Shown in pieces: positions 25,407-34,979 of a stretch of DNA of 64,000 nucleotides (positions within the stretch are counted from its first letter, which is position 1; every line of letters begins with the position of its first letter). A program made the position numbers and the translations under genes. The notes beneath the pieces are model-generated. The model did no database searches, was not told the origin of the DNA, and worked only from the letters and a program-made list of their open reading frames with translations. The stretch is from an uncultured Hyphomonas sp. (GTDB lineage Bacteria; Pseudomonadota; Alphaproteobacteria; Caulobacterales; Hyphomonadaceae), in the NCBI RefSeq assembly GCF_963675305.1, contig NZ_OY776147.1, positions 992,001 through 1,056,000 of the forward strand. Direction: 5' to 3'.

Positions 25407-25958
25407 TTACTTCTTCTCCATCGCGGCAGAGACGGCAGACTTCAGGTCGCCGGCAGACGCCTTGAGACCGAACCGGGCGGTCATGGCCTCGGCGGTATCG
25501 ACAGCGATCTGCTCGACATTTGCCATTGCGTTCGAACGAAGCGTCGCGATGCGGGCATCGGCCGTTTCGAGTTTCTTGGCGATCTCGGCATCGACGCGAG
25601 CGGTTTCGGCGGCCATTTCGGCCTCCATTTTCTCGCTGGCCTTTTCCGAGGTTTCGCGGGCCTTGCTACGGGCCTGCGCGACGCGCAGTTCGAGGGCCTG
25701 CTGGGCTTCGGTGGCCTGATCGTTCAGGCGGGCCGCCTGATCGAGATCCGAAGCGATCCGGTCAGAACGCTTTTCCAGCGTGTCGGACAGTTTCGGCAGG
25801 ATCCAGCGCGACATTGCCAGGTACAGCGTCGTGAACAGGATGACGAGCCAGAACAGCTGGCCCGGCATGTGCCAGGTCTCGAACGGCGGGAAAGCCGGCG
25901 GTGCGTCGTCCGGCGTGTGCCCGTGGGCAGCGCCTTCAGCAAGCAATGCGATCAGCAT
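25407..25958 (-). CDS. F0F1 ATP synthase subunit b'
   Basis: 183 residues. One span (FWLVILFTTLYLAMSRWIL) preceded by 'PPFETWHMPGQ', the usual b' entry 'F.....W..Q..W', then a coiled coil rich in Glu/Ala/Lys. It forms the heterodimeric stator stalk with b, encoded 4 bases downstream. The N-terminus carries a short Leu/Ala-rich segment and His (HGHTPDDAPPAFPP). Confidence 0.93.
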   Translation of the reverse strand: MLIALLAEGAAHGHTPDDAPPAFPPFETWHMPGQLFWLVILFTTLYLAMSRWILPKLSDTLEKRSDRIASDLDQAARLNDQATEAQQALELRVAQARSKARETSEKASEKMEAEMAAETARVDAEIAKKLETADARIATLRSNAMANVEQIAVDTAEAMTARFGLKASAGDLKSAVSAAMEKK

Positions 25959-26042
25959 CAGGTTACCTCTGCGTCGGAATACGACAGGATCGGGCCGGCC
26001 GGCAAGAATGCCGCCGGCCCGTTCAGGATGTGCGTCGGTCTG

Positions 26043-26279
26043 TTAGACGACGAACAGGATCAGGATGGCGACGAGGAACGACAGGATGCCGAGAGCCTCG
26101 GAGAGGGCCATACCGATGAAGAGGTTGCCGGTCTGCTGCGGAGCAGCGGACGGGTTGCGCATCGCGGCGTCGAGGAACGAGCCGAAGATGTTGCCCACAC
26201 CGATTGCAGCACCGATCATGCCGAGCGTTGCGAGGCCAGCGCCGACATATTTGAGGCCGAGGGTGATATCGCCTTCCAT
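26043..26279 (-). CDS. atpE: F0F1 ATP synthase subunit c
   Basis: 78 residues, two helices joined by the polar loop 'RNPSAAPQQ' (RNP signature). The proton-carrying carboxylate is Glu in 'MALSEALGILSFL' on helix 2. The Gly-rich helix 1 (GAGLATLGMIGAAIGVGNIFG) fits the c-ring. An ideal AAGGAG lies 8 bases before ATG 26279. It sits between subunits a and b', with a 119-base gap to atpB. Confidence 0.97.
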   Translation of the reverse strand: MEGDITLGLKYVGAGLATLGMIGAAIGVGNIFGSFLDAAMRNPSAAPQQTGNLFIGMALSEALGILSFLVAILILFVV

Positions 26280-26398
26280 TGGGTGTCTCCTTGTTGGAAT
26301 GCTTAAGGTTTCGATAGTTTGCCGCCCGTGAAGCGTGTTCGGTGGGAGGCGTCAAGCGGTTTTGGTGCGGCTGAGACGCCGCACCGGCGAACAGGGTC

Positions 26399-27169
26399 CT
26401 AGTGTGACGGGTGCAGCGCGTCGTTGAGATAGACGCAGGTCAGGATCGCAAAGACGTATGCCTGAAGACCGGCAACCAGGAATTCGAGCGCGTTGAGCGC
26501 CACGCCCATGGAGAAGGCGAGGATCGCCACCGGAACGTAGGCGATGCCCGCGCCGATCAACGTGACAGCGAAGCCGGCAAACAGCTTCAGCATGATGTGG
26601 CCGGCCAGCATGTTGGCGAACAGACGCAGCGCCAGGGTCAGCGGACGGGCAAAGAACGAGATGACCTCGATCGGCACCAGAAGGAAGTAGATCAGGAACG
26701 GTGCGCCGGACGGGGCAAACAGTTTGAAGAATTTCAGACCGTTCTTGTAGAAGCCGTAGCCGATCACGATGGAGATCACGAGCAGGGCGAGCGCAGCCGT
26801 CACGATGATGTGGCTCGTCGTGGTGAAGGCATACGGCACCATGCCGATCATGTTCGCGAAGAAGATGAAGAAGAAGAGCGTGAAGACGAACGGGAAGAAT
26901 TTCAGGCCTTCCTCGCCGGCTGCGCCGCGCACCATGTCAGCCACGAAGCCATAGCCGATCTCGGCCATCGACTGCAGGCGGGACGGCACGAGCAGGCCTT
27001 TCGAAGCGGCCACGCCGAAAAAGGCGATGGTCAGCACGACGCCCAGCAGCATGAAGCCGGAGGCGTTGGTAAAGGACAGGTCGACTCCACCGATATTCAG
27101 GTCCAGCCATTTGCTGACCTGGAACTGGTGGATCGGATCGATCGCGGCGCTCGGCAACAGGAAGTTCAT
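26399..27169 (-). CDS. atpB: F0F1 ATP synthase subunit a
   Basis: 256 residues. Contains 'IEVISFFARPLTLALRLFANMLAGHIMLKL' (F.RP.SL..RLFANM.AGH), including the essential Arg of the half-channel helix, and a C-terminal 'FLVAGLQAYVFAILTCVYLNDA'. It forms the proton half-channels beside the c-ring. Its ATG overlaps the TGA of atpI (ATGA), so translation is coupled. Confidence 0.97.
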   Translation of the reverse strand: MNFLLPSAAIDPIHQFQVSKWLDLNIGGVDLSFTNASGFMLLGVVLTIAFFGVAASKGLLVPSRLQSMAEIGYGFVADMVRGAAGEEGLKFFPFVFTLFFFIFFANMIGMVPYAFTTTSHIIVTAALALLVISIVIGYGFYKNGLKFFKLFAPSGAPFLIYFLLVPIEVISFFARPLTLALRLFANMLAGHIMLKLFAGFAVTLIGAGIAYVPVAILAFSMGVALNALEFLVAGLQAYVFAILTCVYLNDALHPSH

Positions 27170-27531
27170 TCGTCCTCAGTCCCGTCTTCTTTTTTCGGGG
27201 CATCTTGCCCCTGTGTCATTTCCAGCGCCCGAGCATTCAGCTCTTTATAGGCGCGCATTATGGCCCGGATGCCAGCGACGAAACCGAGGGTCCCGCCAAT
27301 CAGCAATCCCCAGGGTTCCGAGCCTGCGAACTTGTCGATCCAGAAGCCGAAAAAGCCTCCGACAAAGACATTGGCGACGAATTCGGCGCCGTATCGCAGG
27401 GCATAGCCCCCTGCCGAGAGACTGGTCCCGTCTGCCTGTTCATCACGCCGCTTTCTTGCCTCACGCTCATCGCGGGCCGCCTTTGCCTTGGCGATGCGCT
27501 CGCCGAGGTCGTTCGGTCCCTCGTTGGACAT
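27166..27531 (-). CDS. atpI: AtpI/AtpZ-like ATP synthase assembly protein
   Basis: 121 residues. A hydrophilic charged N-terminus (DLGERIAKAKAARDEREARKR) precedes two spans: 'YGAEFVANVFVGGFFGFWID' and 'PWGLLIGGTLGFVAGIRAIMRAY'. This is the AtpI/AtpZ pattern (GxxxG-rich, 'G..LG..AG.R.I.R'). It is first in the F0 operon, and proteins of this kind help c-ring assembly or ion supply. The promoter should lie in the 150-base gap to smc. Confidence 0.9.
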   Translation of the reverse strand: MSNEGPNDLGERIAKAKAARDEREARKRRDEQADGTSLSAGGYALRYGAEFVANVFVGGFFGFWIDKFAGSEPWGLLIGGTLGFVAGIRAIMRAYKELNARALEMTQGQDAPKKEDGTEDE

Positions 27532-27681
27532 GATTTCAGATGCTCCGCAGCCGCGAATCCTTGACGACGGGGCTTCCCCCCGGATTTCGGCGCAAACTAT
27601 GTAGGCAGGCTGTGCAAGTCAACCGGATATGCAGAACGCTACATCCCTGATTTTATTAAGTTTGTGTTGCGCATGTGTGCG

Positions 27682-30600
27682 CTACTCCGCCGCAACAAGC
27701 TCTTCGGCGGCCTGCAGGTCCACAGAAACCAGCTTTGAAACGCCCTGTTCTCGCATCGTAACACCGAAAAGACGGTCCATCCGGCTCATCGTGACCGGGT
27801 TGTGCGTGATAACCACGAAGCGGGTGTCGGTGCGCTGGCGCATTTCGTTCAGCATGTTGCAGAAACGGTCGACGTTTGCGTCGTCCAGCGGCGCGTCGAC
27901 CTCGTCCAGCACGCAGATCGGGGCCGGGCGCGACAGGAAGACAGCGAAGATCAGCGCCGCCGCCGTCAGCGCCTGCTCACCGCCGGACATCAGGTTCAGC
28001 GTGCCCAGCTTCTTGCCAGGCGGCTGGGCGAAGATTTCGAGGCCGGCCTGCAGCGGATCATCGGCATCGACGAGACGGAGTTCGGCCTGGCCGCCGCGGA
28101 ACAGCGCTGTGAAGAGGGCCTTGAAGTGCTCGTTGACCTGTTCGAACGCCTTCACGAGCCGGTCGCGGCCTTCCTCGTTCAGGGCTTCGACACCCTGGCG
28201 CAGCTTGGCGATGGCCTTGGCCAGATCTTCCCGCTCGATGACCTGCGCGCCAAGGCGCTCTTCCATTTCGGCGGCTTCTTCCTCGGCTTCGGGGTTCACA
28301 CCGCCCAGCTGGTCGCGGGTGCGGCGCAGGTCTTCGACGCGGCGTTCGATGTCGCGGGGCGTGAACTCGCCGATATCTTCATCATCGAGGCCGGCTTCGG
28401 CAATGGCCAGCAGGCCTTCCGGCGTGCGCTGGAAATTGTTGCGGGCGTTCTCGACGGATTCTTCGAGACGGCTTTCCGCCGTTTCGAGTTTCACTTTCCA
28501 GCCGGCGAGGGATTCGCGCGCCTCAGAGGCGGCAGCGGAGGCGCGGCGGGCAGCAAACTCTGCATCCCGAATCGCGGCTTCCTTTTCGGCAAGGCGGTCA
28601 GCGGATTTCTGACGCTCGGTCTCCAGGCCGGCGACTTCAGCGGACATCGTCTCGATCTCGGCCGCAAGTTGCTGCGGACGGGTCTTCGCGGCCAGCGCTT
28701 CAGCGGCCGCAGCAGAGCGGCGCTCCAGCAGGCGGCCGACCCGTTCGGAGGCCGCGGTGATGCGGCTGGTCCAGGTCTGCACATCCCGCTCCAGCCCCTG
28801 ACGCCGGGCGGCGGCCTGCTCGCGGCCGCGCGTGATGTCGGTCAGGCGGCCGCGGGCTTCGATCTCGGCAGAGCGGTTTTCAGCGACGGCTGCGCGCGCT
28901 TCGGCGAGGCGGGCTTCCAGCTGGCTTTCCTGCTCGCGGCTGTCGGACGGGGCGATCAGGGCGAGGTTTTCATTGACGATGGAGAGTTCCGACTCGGCGC
29001 GGGACAGTGCCTCGCCGGCTGTGTCGCGTTTCATGGCGGCGCGTTCAGAAGCCTGCGCCGCTTCGGCGACCGTGCTGCGCGCCATGTTCAGGGCGCGCTG
29101 GGCCGGAGCGACCTCATAGCGGCAGTTGCGCAGCGCCTCTTCGGCAGCGATCCGGGCCTCTCGAGCCGAGGTGAACTCCACTTCGCGCGCTTCGAGCGTT
29201 TCCTGCAGCGGGCCGAGTTCAGCAAGCGCGGCCTCAAGCCGGGCCTGTTGTTCAAGACGTGCGGCCGCGCTTACCGGGGCATCCGGCGTGCGGGCAAATC
29301 CGTCCCAGCGCCAGAGATGGCCTTCGGCAGAAACCAGACGCTGGCCCGGCTTCAGCAGGGTTGCGAGGCGCGGGCCGTCCGCCGCATCGACCAGGCCGCA
29401 CTGCGACAGGCGCGCAGCCAGTTCGCCCGGAGCATCCGTATACTGAGACAGCGGCGTCGCGCCATCCGGCAGCATCTGGGCAACCGCATCGGCGCCGCCC
29501 CAATACATCGCGGCAGCCTTGTCGGTCGGGGCTTCGATGTCATCGCCGAGGGCAGCGGCAACGGCTTTCTCAAACCCGTCGCGTGTCCGGATACGCTCGA
29601 CAACCGGCGGGGCGCTCGGGCCTTCGGCCTTGCGCAGCAGTTTCCGCAGGCCGCCGATTTCCGCTTCCAGCTCGCGGACGGCGCCGGCGGCTTCGTCGCG
29701 TGGTGGCTGAGCGGCGGTTTCTGCATCACGTGCGGCGGCCAGACGCTGCTCGGCCTCTTCCACACCGCGTTCCGCCGCCTGTAGCGCGGCTTCGGCTTCT
29801 TCTTCTGCAGCCTTTGCAGCCTTCAGTTTGCTGACAAGCGTGACAGCATCTTCCAGCGCGGCCATGTCGGCGCGGAGGCGTTCGACTTCCGATGTCAGAT
29901 GCGCCTTGCGGCGGGTCTGGGCGGCTGCCTGATCTTCCGATGCCTGACGGCGGGCGCGGGCCTCGGACAGGCGCGCCTGAGCGTCGTCAGCAGCCTGTTC
30001 GGCTTTGGCCAGTTCGGCGCGGGCTGCTTCCAGCGCGGCGCGGGTCTGCGCTTCGGTCTCGGCATTTGCGGTCTCATCCTCGACCGGCAGGGCCGAGAGT
30101 TCGAACTTTGCATGCGCCAGCGCGTCTTCGGCTTCGGTCTTTGCCGTCTGCTCGCGCTCGATGTCTTCCATCAGGCGCGTGGCTTCCGCTTCCAGACGGG
30201 CATGCGCGTCTGAGGCGGACTTGCATTCGGTTTCCAGTTTCGCCAGCGCGATGCGCGCCTGACCAAGTTTTGCTGCGACGATGCTTTCGGCTTCGCGCAG
30301 CGGGGCAAGCCCTTCGGCGGCTTCGATACGGGCCGCTTCGCAGGTCGCGTCCTGACGGGAGGCATCCTCGACCTGGCGTTTGGTCTCTTCCAGTTTCGCG
30401 CGCGCCGTCTCGCAGGCGAGCTTTGCCTCGTGCCAGCGCAGATGGGCGACCAGGGCATCGAGCGCGAAAATCTCTTCGGAGAGTTTCTTGTAACGGCGGG
30501 CCTTGGCGGCCTGCCGTTTCAGGCTGGCCAGCTGGCGCTCCACTTCGGCGGACACTTCGGACAGGCGTTCGAGATTTGCCTCTGCCGCATTGAGCTTCAG

Positions 30601-31143
30601 CTCTGCTTCGTGGCGGCGGGTGTTGAGACCCGCAATGCCGGCGGCTTCTTCAAGGATACGGCGGCGATTCTGAGGCTTCGATCCGATCAGTTCAGAGATC
30701 TGACCCTGACGCACCAGTGCCGGAGAGTTCGCGCCCGTCGAGGCATCTGCGAACAGGAGCGTGATGTCCTTTCCGCGAACGGTACGACCGTTCAGCTTGT
30801 AGGACGTGCCCGCCCCGCGGCGGATGCGGCGCACGATCTCCAGCGTGTCGGAGCCATTGAACTCCGGCGGTGCGGTGCGCTTCGAATTGTCGAGGATCAG
30901 CGAGACCTCTGCGGTCTCCCGCGCCGGACGCCCGGCAGAGCCGGAGAAGATCAGGTCGTCCATCTCCCCGCCGCGCATGGCGCGGGCGGAACTGGCGCCC
31001 ATGGCCCAGCGCAGCGCTTCAAGGAGATTGGATTTGCCGCAGCCATTCGGCCCGACGATCCCGGTCAGGCCGGGTTCGACGGGTAAATCCTGCGGGTCGA
31101 CGAACGACTTGAAGCCGGCAATGCGAAGTTCAGTGATCTGCAT
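27682..31143 (-). CDS. smc: chromosome segregation protein SMC
   Basis: 1153 residues, full length for bacterial SMC. N-terminal ATPase half: 'GIVGPNGCGKSNLLEALRWAMG' Walker A at about 30-52. Long coiled coils (about 170-500 and 680-1000) flank a hinge near 510-660 (GDDIEAPTDKAAAMYWGG and LPDGATPLSQ types). C-terminal half: signature 'LMSGGEQALTAAALIFAVF' and Walker B 'PICVLDEVDAPLDDANV'. It condenses and segregates the nucleoid together with ScpA/ScpB, which are not in the window. It is followed upstream by DsbA-like, DUF721 and mutY genes, a conserved alphaproteobacterial block. Confidence 0.97.
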   Translation of the reverse strand: MQITELRIAGFKSFVDPQDLPVEPGLTGIVGPNGCGKSNLLEALRWAMGASSARAMRGGEMDDLIFSGSAGRPARETAEVSLILDNSKRTAPPEFNGSDTLEIVRRIRRGAGTSYKLNGRTVRGKDITLLFADASTGANSPALVRQGQISELIGSKPQNRRRILEEAAGIAGLNTRRHEAELKLNAAEANLERLSEVSAEVERQLASLKRQAAKARRYKKLSEEIFALDALVAHLRWHEAKLACETARAKLEETKRQVEDASRQDATCEAARIEAAEGLAPLREAESIVAAKLGQARIALAKLETECKSASDAHARLEAEATRLMEDIEREQTAKTEAEDALAHAKFELSALPVEDETANAETEAQTRAALEAARAELAKAEQAADDAQARLSEARARRQASEDQAAAQTRRKAHLTSEVERLRADMAALEDAVTLVSKLKAAKAAEEEAEAALQAAERGVEEAEQRLAAARDAETAAQPPRDEAAGAVRELEAEIGGLRKLLRKAEGPSAPPVVERIRTRDGFEKAVAAALGDDIEAPTDKAAAMYWGGADAVAQMLPDGATPLSQYTDAPGELAARLSQCGLVDAADGPRLATLLKPGQRLVSAEGHLWRWDGFARTPDAPVSAAARLEQQARLEAALAELGPLQETLEAREVEFTSAREARIAAEEALRNCRYEVAPAQRALNMARSTVAEAAQASERAAMKRDTAGEALSRAESELSIVNENLALIAPSDSREQESQLEARLAEARAAVAENRSAEIEARGRLTDITRGREQAAARRQGLERDVQTWTSRITAASERVGRLLERRSAAAAEALAAKTRPQQLAAEIETMSAEVAGLETERQKSADRLAEKEAAIRDAEFAARRASAAASEARESLAGWKVKLETAESRLEESVENARNNFQRTPEGLLAIAEAGLDDEDIGEFTPRDIERRVEDLRRTRDQLGGVNPEAEEEAAEMEERLGAQVIEREDLAKAIAKLRQGVEALNEEGRDRLVKAFEQVNEHFKALFTALFRGGQAELRLVDADDPLQAGLEIFAQPPGKKLGTLNLMSGGEQALTAAALIFAVFLSRPAPICVLDEVDAPLDDANVDRFCNMLNEMRQRTDTRFVVITHNPVTMSRMDRLFGVTMREQGVSKLVSVDLQAAEELVAAE

Positions 31144-31158
31144 TCCGGCTCCCTTGTC

Positions 31159-31914
31159 TTATGGTTGGTCGTTTGTTTCCGGCACACCGGCATCGTCACC
31201 CGCGGTGGTCGGCTGCGGGGCAGCGTCATCCGCCGGAGCGGCAGCTTCGGTTGCGGCCGGAGCGTCTTCGCCGAGCAGGCTGTCGATATATTTGGAGAAC
31301 GCGTCTGCCGAGCTGGTCTCGCCCTGGAACAAATGCTTCTCGCCGTTCACGATGAAGGTCGGGGTCGAGTCGACGCCCCACTTTTCAACGGCGACCTGGT
31401 ATTTGTCAGCGAGCGCCGTGCGATAGTCACGGTTTTCCATACAGGCGTCGAACTGGGCCGTGGTCTCGATGCCATGGCGCTTGCCGATCGTCTGGAGCGC
31501 GCCTTTGAGCGTGCCATTCTGGGCAGCCGTGACAACGCCGACCTGATTGGCGAACAGATCGTCAAGCACGTCGAAGAATTTGCCTTCCCCGGCACACATC
31601 GCCAGCACATAGGCGGGCACGTCCGGTTCGTGGATCGGGTATTCCCGGAAGACGAATTTCACCTTGCCGGTGACGATATATTTCTCGGTCAGTTCCGGAA
31701 GGATGTCGTCATGGAAGTAGCGGCAGGCCGGGCAGGTCGGCGAGGCGTATTCGATGATCGTGACCGGTGCGTTCTCCGATCCCTTCACATGATCGCCCTT
31801 GGTGATGGCGGCAACGCCGGTCGTCGTGCCGCTATCGCTACCACCACAGGCGGCAAGCATCAGCGCCGAAACGGCGGCCAGGGCGGAGCGTCTCGAGAGA
31901 AGGGTCATGGTCAT
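31159..31914 (-). CDS. DsbA family thiol-disulfide protein, lipoprotein form (CPAC)
   Basis: 251 residues. The signal ends in 'LMLAACGGSDSG', a clear lipobox, so membrane-anchored in the periplasm. The thioredoxin-fold active site is CPAC in 'YASPTCPACRYFHDD', and the cis-Pro loop is 'VDSTPTFIVNG'. An acidic Ala/Pro-rich tail of about 45 residues follows the fold. It is tandem with a second DsbA-like gene (31997-32653) with a different active site, which suggests two partners, for example an oxidase and an isomerase or a dedicated substrate. Confidence 0.9.
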   Translation of the reverse strand: MTMTLLSRRSALAAVSALMLAACGGSDSGTTTGVAAITKGDHVKGSENAPVTIIEYASPTCPACRYFHDDILPELTEKYIVTGKVKFVFREYPIHEPDVPAYVLAMCAGEGKFFDVLDDLFANQVGVVTAAQNGTLKGALQTIGKRHGIETTAQFDACMENRDYRTALADKYQVAVEKWGVDSTPTFIVNGEKHLFQGETSSADAFSKYIDSLLGEDAPAATEAAAPADDAAPQPTTAGDDAGVPETNDQP

Positions 31915-31996
31915 GGCTTTCGCGTTAAGAATTGAGTCGATTGGGTTGCCAACTGGTTAACGGAAGCGGGGGCTGCTGTTAACTTTTGGCGCGCAT

Positions 31997-32653
31997 TCAG
32001 TTGGTTGGCGGGGTGGCTTTGGCCAGTTCCTCATCGAGGAAGGCGGAGAAGCCTTCCGGCGTCATCATCGTGAGAGTGGCCGCATGGCTGACGCCGTCGA
32101 CGATAAAGGTCGGCGAGGCATGGATGTCATAGTGCTCGGCCGACTTTTCGACTTCGATCATGTCGAAGCGCGTATCCATATTCTTGTAGCAGGCATCGAA
32201 AGCCTCCCGGTCCGCAACGCCGAAGGGCGTGCTCGCGCTGATCAGCGTGCCGGGCAGCGTGCCGATCTGAGCGGCGACGAAGATCTCGTCCTGGCGCGCA
32301 AAGATGTCTTTCAGGTAGGCGAGCCCGTCTTCATCCGGCAGGCAGCGGGCCTGGGTCAGGATCGTCATGTCGACCGAATTGCGGACCCATTCGCGCATCA
32401 CGAACCGCACCTTGCCGGTTGTGATGTAGGTCTCCTCGATCACCGGGAAGACTTCCTCGGCGAATTCCTTGCAGTGGCTGCAGGTGGGTGAGAAGTATTC
32501 GATCACGGTGACCGGCGCGTCGGCAGAGCCTTCGACCCAGCCGAGTTCGTTTTCCGATGCCCACTCGCTCCAGCTGTCTTCTGCAATGGCGGGGGCGGCC
32601 ATGGCGGCGCAGGCGAGCGTGGCGATGGCGATGCGTCGGATCAGTCCAGTCAT
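31997..32653 (-). CDS. DsbA family thiol-disulfide protein (CSHC)
   Basis: 218 residues with a cleavable signal peptide (MTGLIRRIAIATLACAAMAAPAIA). The active site is CSHC in 'YFSPTCSHCKEFAEE', and the cis-Pro loop is 'HASPTFIVDGV'. It is a paralogue of the adjacent CPAC lipoprotein (similar 'VTVIEYFSPTC' and 'KVRFVMREW' segments). Its ATG overlaps the stop of the DUF721 gene (ATGA), so it is translationally coupled to it. Likely periplasmic. Confidence 0.9.
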   Translation of the reverse strand: MTGLIRRIAIATLACAAMAAPAIAEDSWSEWASENELGWVEGSADAPVTVIEYFSPTCSHCKEFAEEVFPVIEETYITTGKVRFVMREWVRNSVDMTILTQARCLPDEDGLAYLKDIFARQDEIFVAAQIGTLPGTLISASTPFGVADREAFDACYKNMDTRFDMIEVEKSAEHYDIHASPTFIVDGVSHAATLTMMTPEGFSAFLDEELAKATPPTN

Positions 32654-33213
32654 GATTTCCCCGGTGCTTTATCGTCGTCTTCTGCGGTTAGCATGGCCGC
32701 GCCGAGCGCAACAATTGCCTCTCGCAGCCGCTTGTCCTGAATGCCTGCGGTGCTTGCCTCAAGCTCTGCGCGCTCTTTCGGCGTGAGCGGCCGGATCACG
32801 CGGCGCGGCTTTTGCGGGCCTTCGCTTGTGGTCAGCGGTCCCTGAACCAGCTTGATGGAGACGACATCCCCGCCTGCGGCGACCGAGACGCGCTGGCGGA
32901 TGGTTTCGGACTGGTGCTGAACCATCGGCGCCGCCTGAGGCAGCACGCGCAGGGTCAGCACCCGCCCGTCCTTGCCGCCGCTGAGCCGTTCGGGCCGACA
33001 GAATTTATAGAGCTGTTCCCCGGCGATCTCCCGCCAGCGGGCCTTCAGCACCTGGATCGGCGGCAGCTTCTTCGCGCCGGACTTGCGGGTCAGGCGTTCC
33101 GCCGCCACACCAATCTTGGCCATGCCGGGACTGGCCGCCCGGCCGCGCATGTAGCGCAGGCGGACCCGCGCGCGGGCCTCCTCGATGGGATCGATGCTTG
33201 ATCTGGTGACCAT
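32650..33213 (-). CDS. DUF721 (DciA-like) protein
   Basis: 187 residues from ATG 33213. The longer frame begins with TTG and would overlap the mutY promoter, so ATG is preferred. Core features: 'LPPIQVLKARWREIAGEQLYKFCRPERL' and 'RVLTLRVLPQAAPMVQHQSETIRQRV', the W-x-x-x-G...A.. and L.V......L....... pattern of DUF721. Family members related to DciA load the replicative helicase. In alphaproteobacteria the gene regularly sits between mutY and DsbA. Divergent from mutY, with about 20 bases between the start codons. Confidence 0.8.
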   Translation of the reverse strand: MVTRSSIDPIEEARARVRLRYMRGRAASPGMAKIGVAAERLTRKSGAKKLPPIQVLKARWREIAGEQLYKFCRPERLSGGKDGRVLTLRVLPQAAPMVQHQSETIRQRVSVAAGGDVVSIKLVQGPLTTSEGPQKPRRVIRPLTPKERAELEASTAGIQDKRLREAIVALGAAMLTAEDDDKAPGKS

Positions 33214-33233
33214 TGATCTGAGATTGCACGGGA

Positions 33234-34286
33234 ATGAAGACAACGAAAAGGCAGGCTGTGAGGAAACACGGGGATTTGACCAAACTGCCTGCAGACTTGC
33301 TGGCCTGGTTCGACCGGCATGGGCGGGACCTCCCCTGGCGCACGGCGCTGGGCGAGCGGCGCGATCCGTACCGCGTCTGGCTGGCCGAGATCATGCTGCA
33401 GCAGACGACCATTCCCCACGGCACGCCTTATTTCATGACCTTCACCCAGCGCTGGCCGACGGTGGAAGCGCTGGCGGCAGCGAAGGATGAGGAGGTCATG
33501 ACGGCCTGGGCCGGCCTCGGCTATTATGCCCGGGCCCGGAACCTGCTGAAATGTGCGCGGGAGATCGCGGAACGTGGCAGCTGGCCGGAGACGGCAGCGG
33601 AGCTGAAAAAGCTGCCGGGCATCGGCCCCTATACAGCGGGGGCCATTGCCGCGATTGCCTTCAACCAGCCGGCCGCGGCGGTGGACGGGAATGTGGACCG
33701 CGTCTTCGCCCGCCTCCTGGCCCTCAAGGGTGACTGGGCAGAGGAGAAAAAGCACCTCCATAAGGAAGTGGAACGGCTCGTTCCGGAAGGCCGTCCGGGG
33801 GACTTTGCCGAAGCGCTGATGGACCTCGGCGCGACCGTGTGTACGCCGACAAAGCCGAACTGCCTGATCTGCCCGGTTTCGAACTATTGCCTCGCCAAAG
33901 CCGAAGGCGAGCCGGAACGCTATCCGATCAAACCGCCAAAAAAGGCCAAGCCCATCCGGCGCGGTGCGGCCTATGTGGCGGTTCATAAAGGCGAAGTGCT
34001 GCTGCAGCGGAGGCCGGACAAAGGCCTGCTCGGCGGCATGCTGGGCCTGCCGACCAGCGATTGGGTGGAGGGCGAACGGTTAGATCCAGCTCCGCCCTTC
34101 AAGGCAAGCTGGGAAGAGATCGGAGACGTCCGCCACGTCTTCACCCATTTCGACCTGCGCCTCACCGTACAGCGGGTAGACCTGCCGCGCCGCCCGAAGG
34201 CGGACGGGTTCTGGGTGCCATTGGACGAGGTGGAGGGCCTGCCGAGCGTCTTTGCCAAGGCCTTCCGGCTGGCGACTTCAGGCTGA
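33234..34286 (+). CDS. mutY: A/G-specific adenine glycosylase MutY
   Basis: 350 residues. Removes adenine mispaired with 8-oxoguanine. Catalytic Glu52 is in 'AEIMLQQTTI', the helix-hairpin-helix is 'LPGIGPYTAGAI' (127-138), and the essential Asp151 is in 'AVDGNVDRV'. The [4Fe-4S] ligands are Cys203, 210, 213 and 219 (C-x6-C-x2-C-x5-C). The C-terminal third (from about residue 235) is the NUDIX-like domain that recognises 8-oxoG, with 'RRGAAYVAVHKGEVLLQRRPDKGLLGGMLGLP'. Divergent from the DUF721 gene. Confidence 0.97.
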   Translation: MKTTKRQAVRKHGDLTKLPADLLAWFDRHGRDLPWRTALGERRDPYRVWLAEIMLQQTTIPHGTPYFMTFTQRWPTVEALAAAKDEEVMTAWAGLGYYARARNLLKCAREIAERGSWPETAAELKKLPGIGPYTAGAIAAIAFNQPAAAVDGNVDRVFARLLALKGDWAEEKKHLHKEVERLVPEGRPGDFAEALMDLGATVCTPTKPNCLICPVSNYCLAKAEGEPERYPIKPPKKAKPIRRGAAYVAVHKGEVLLQRRPDKGLLGGMLGLPTSDWVEGERLDPAPPFKASWEEIGDVRHVFTHFDLRLTVQRVDLPRRPKADGFWVPLDEVEGLPSVFAKAFRLATSG

Positions 34287-34355
34287 CCGCAAGAATCGGG
34301 TCGCGGGTGGCGGCGCGGATCGGGAAAACCCGGGAACATTCCCGGAGGTTCCTTC

Positions 34356-34952
34356 ATGACCGCATCGATCCTTGCGTTGCTCGTTTTCCTGTTTCCGCTC
34401 GCCTACAGCCCCGGCCCGGGCAACATGTTCTTCGCGGCCAATGGCGCGCGCTTCGGTGTGCGGGCCACCATCCCGGCCAGTATCGGCTATCACCTCGCGA
34501 CATGGATCGTGACGGCGGCCATCGGATTTGGATTCATGGCAACGCTGGAACGTCTGCCGGGCCTGTTCATGGCGATCAAATGGGCCGGGTCTGCCTATGT
34601 GCTCTATCTCGCCTGGAAGCTGTTCCGGGCTGGCGCGGTCGAGAGCGCCGAAGACGCGCAGCCGGCGGGGGTCATGGACGGGGCGGTTCTGCTGGTCCTC
34701 AACCCGAAAGCCTATGTCATCATTGCCTTGATGTTTAGCCAGTTCCTGAACGGGTCGGGCGGCTCCCATACAGGCGCCGTGCTGTGGATCACGACCGTGT
34801 TCACGCTCAACAATCTCGTCGCCTTCACGGTGTGGACGCTGATCGGAGACAGGATTGCGGCGCAGTTCAGTGAAGAACGCCACGCGCACCTGCTGAACAG
34901 GCTGCTCGGCCTTGTCCTGGCAGCTGTCGCGATCTGGATGATGGTGGGCTGA
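34356..34952 (+). CDS. LysE/RhtB family exporter
   Basis: 198 residues, about six spans. Contains 'YSPGPGNMFFAANGARFG' (the PGP/N fingerprint of LysE/RhtB), 'KWAGSAYVLYLAWKLF', and 'LNPKAYVIIALMFSQFL'. Exports amino acids or homoserine lactone-like compounds; the substrate cannot be told. CCGGAGG lies 7 bases before the ATG. Convergent with ccrM. Confidence 0.88.
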   Translation: MTASILALLVFLFPLAYSPGPGNMFFAANGARFGVRATIPASIGYHLATWIVTAAIGFGFMATLERLPGLFMAIKWAGSAYVLYLAWKLFRAGAVESAEDAQPAGVMDGAVLLVLNPKAYVIIALMFSQFLNGSGGSHTGAVLWITTVFTLNNLVAFTVWTLIGDRIAAQFSEERHAHLLNRLLGLVLAAVAIWMMVG

Positions 34953-34979
34953 CGCCGTTTGCAGGCGGTCTTGCGGCGC

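Noticed and set aside
27629..28612. Long plus-strand ORFs opposite smc (27629-28612 and 27802-29784)
   Set aside because: Antisense shadows of smc caused by GC-rich codon bias; Arg/Ser- or Gln/Arg-rich without domain features, while smc carries all motifs.
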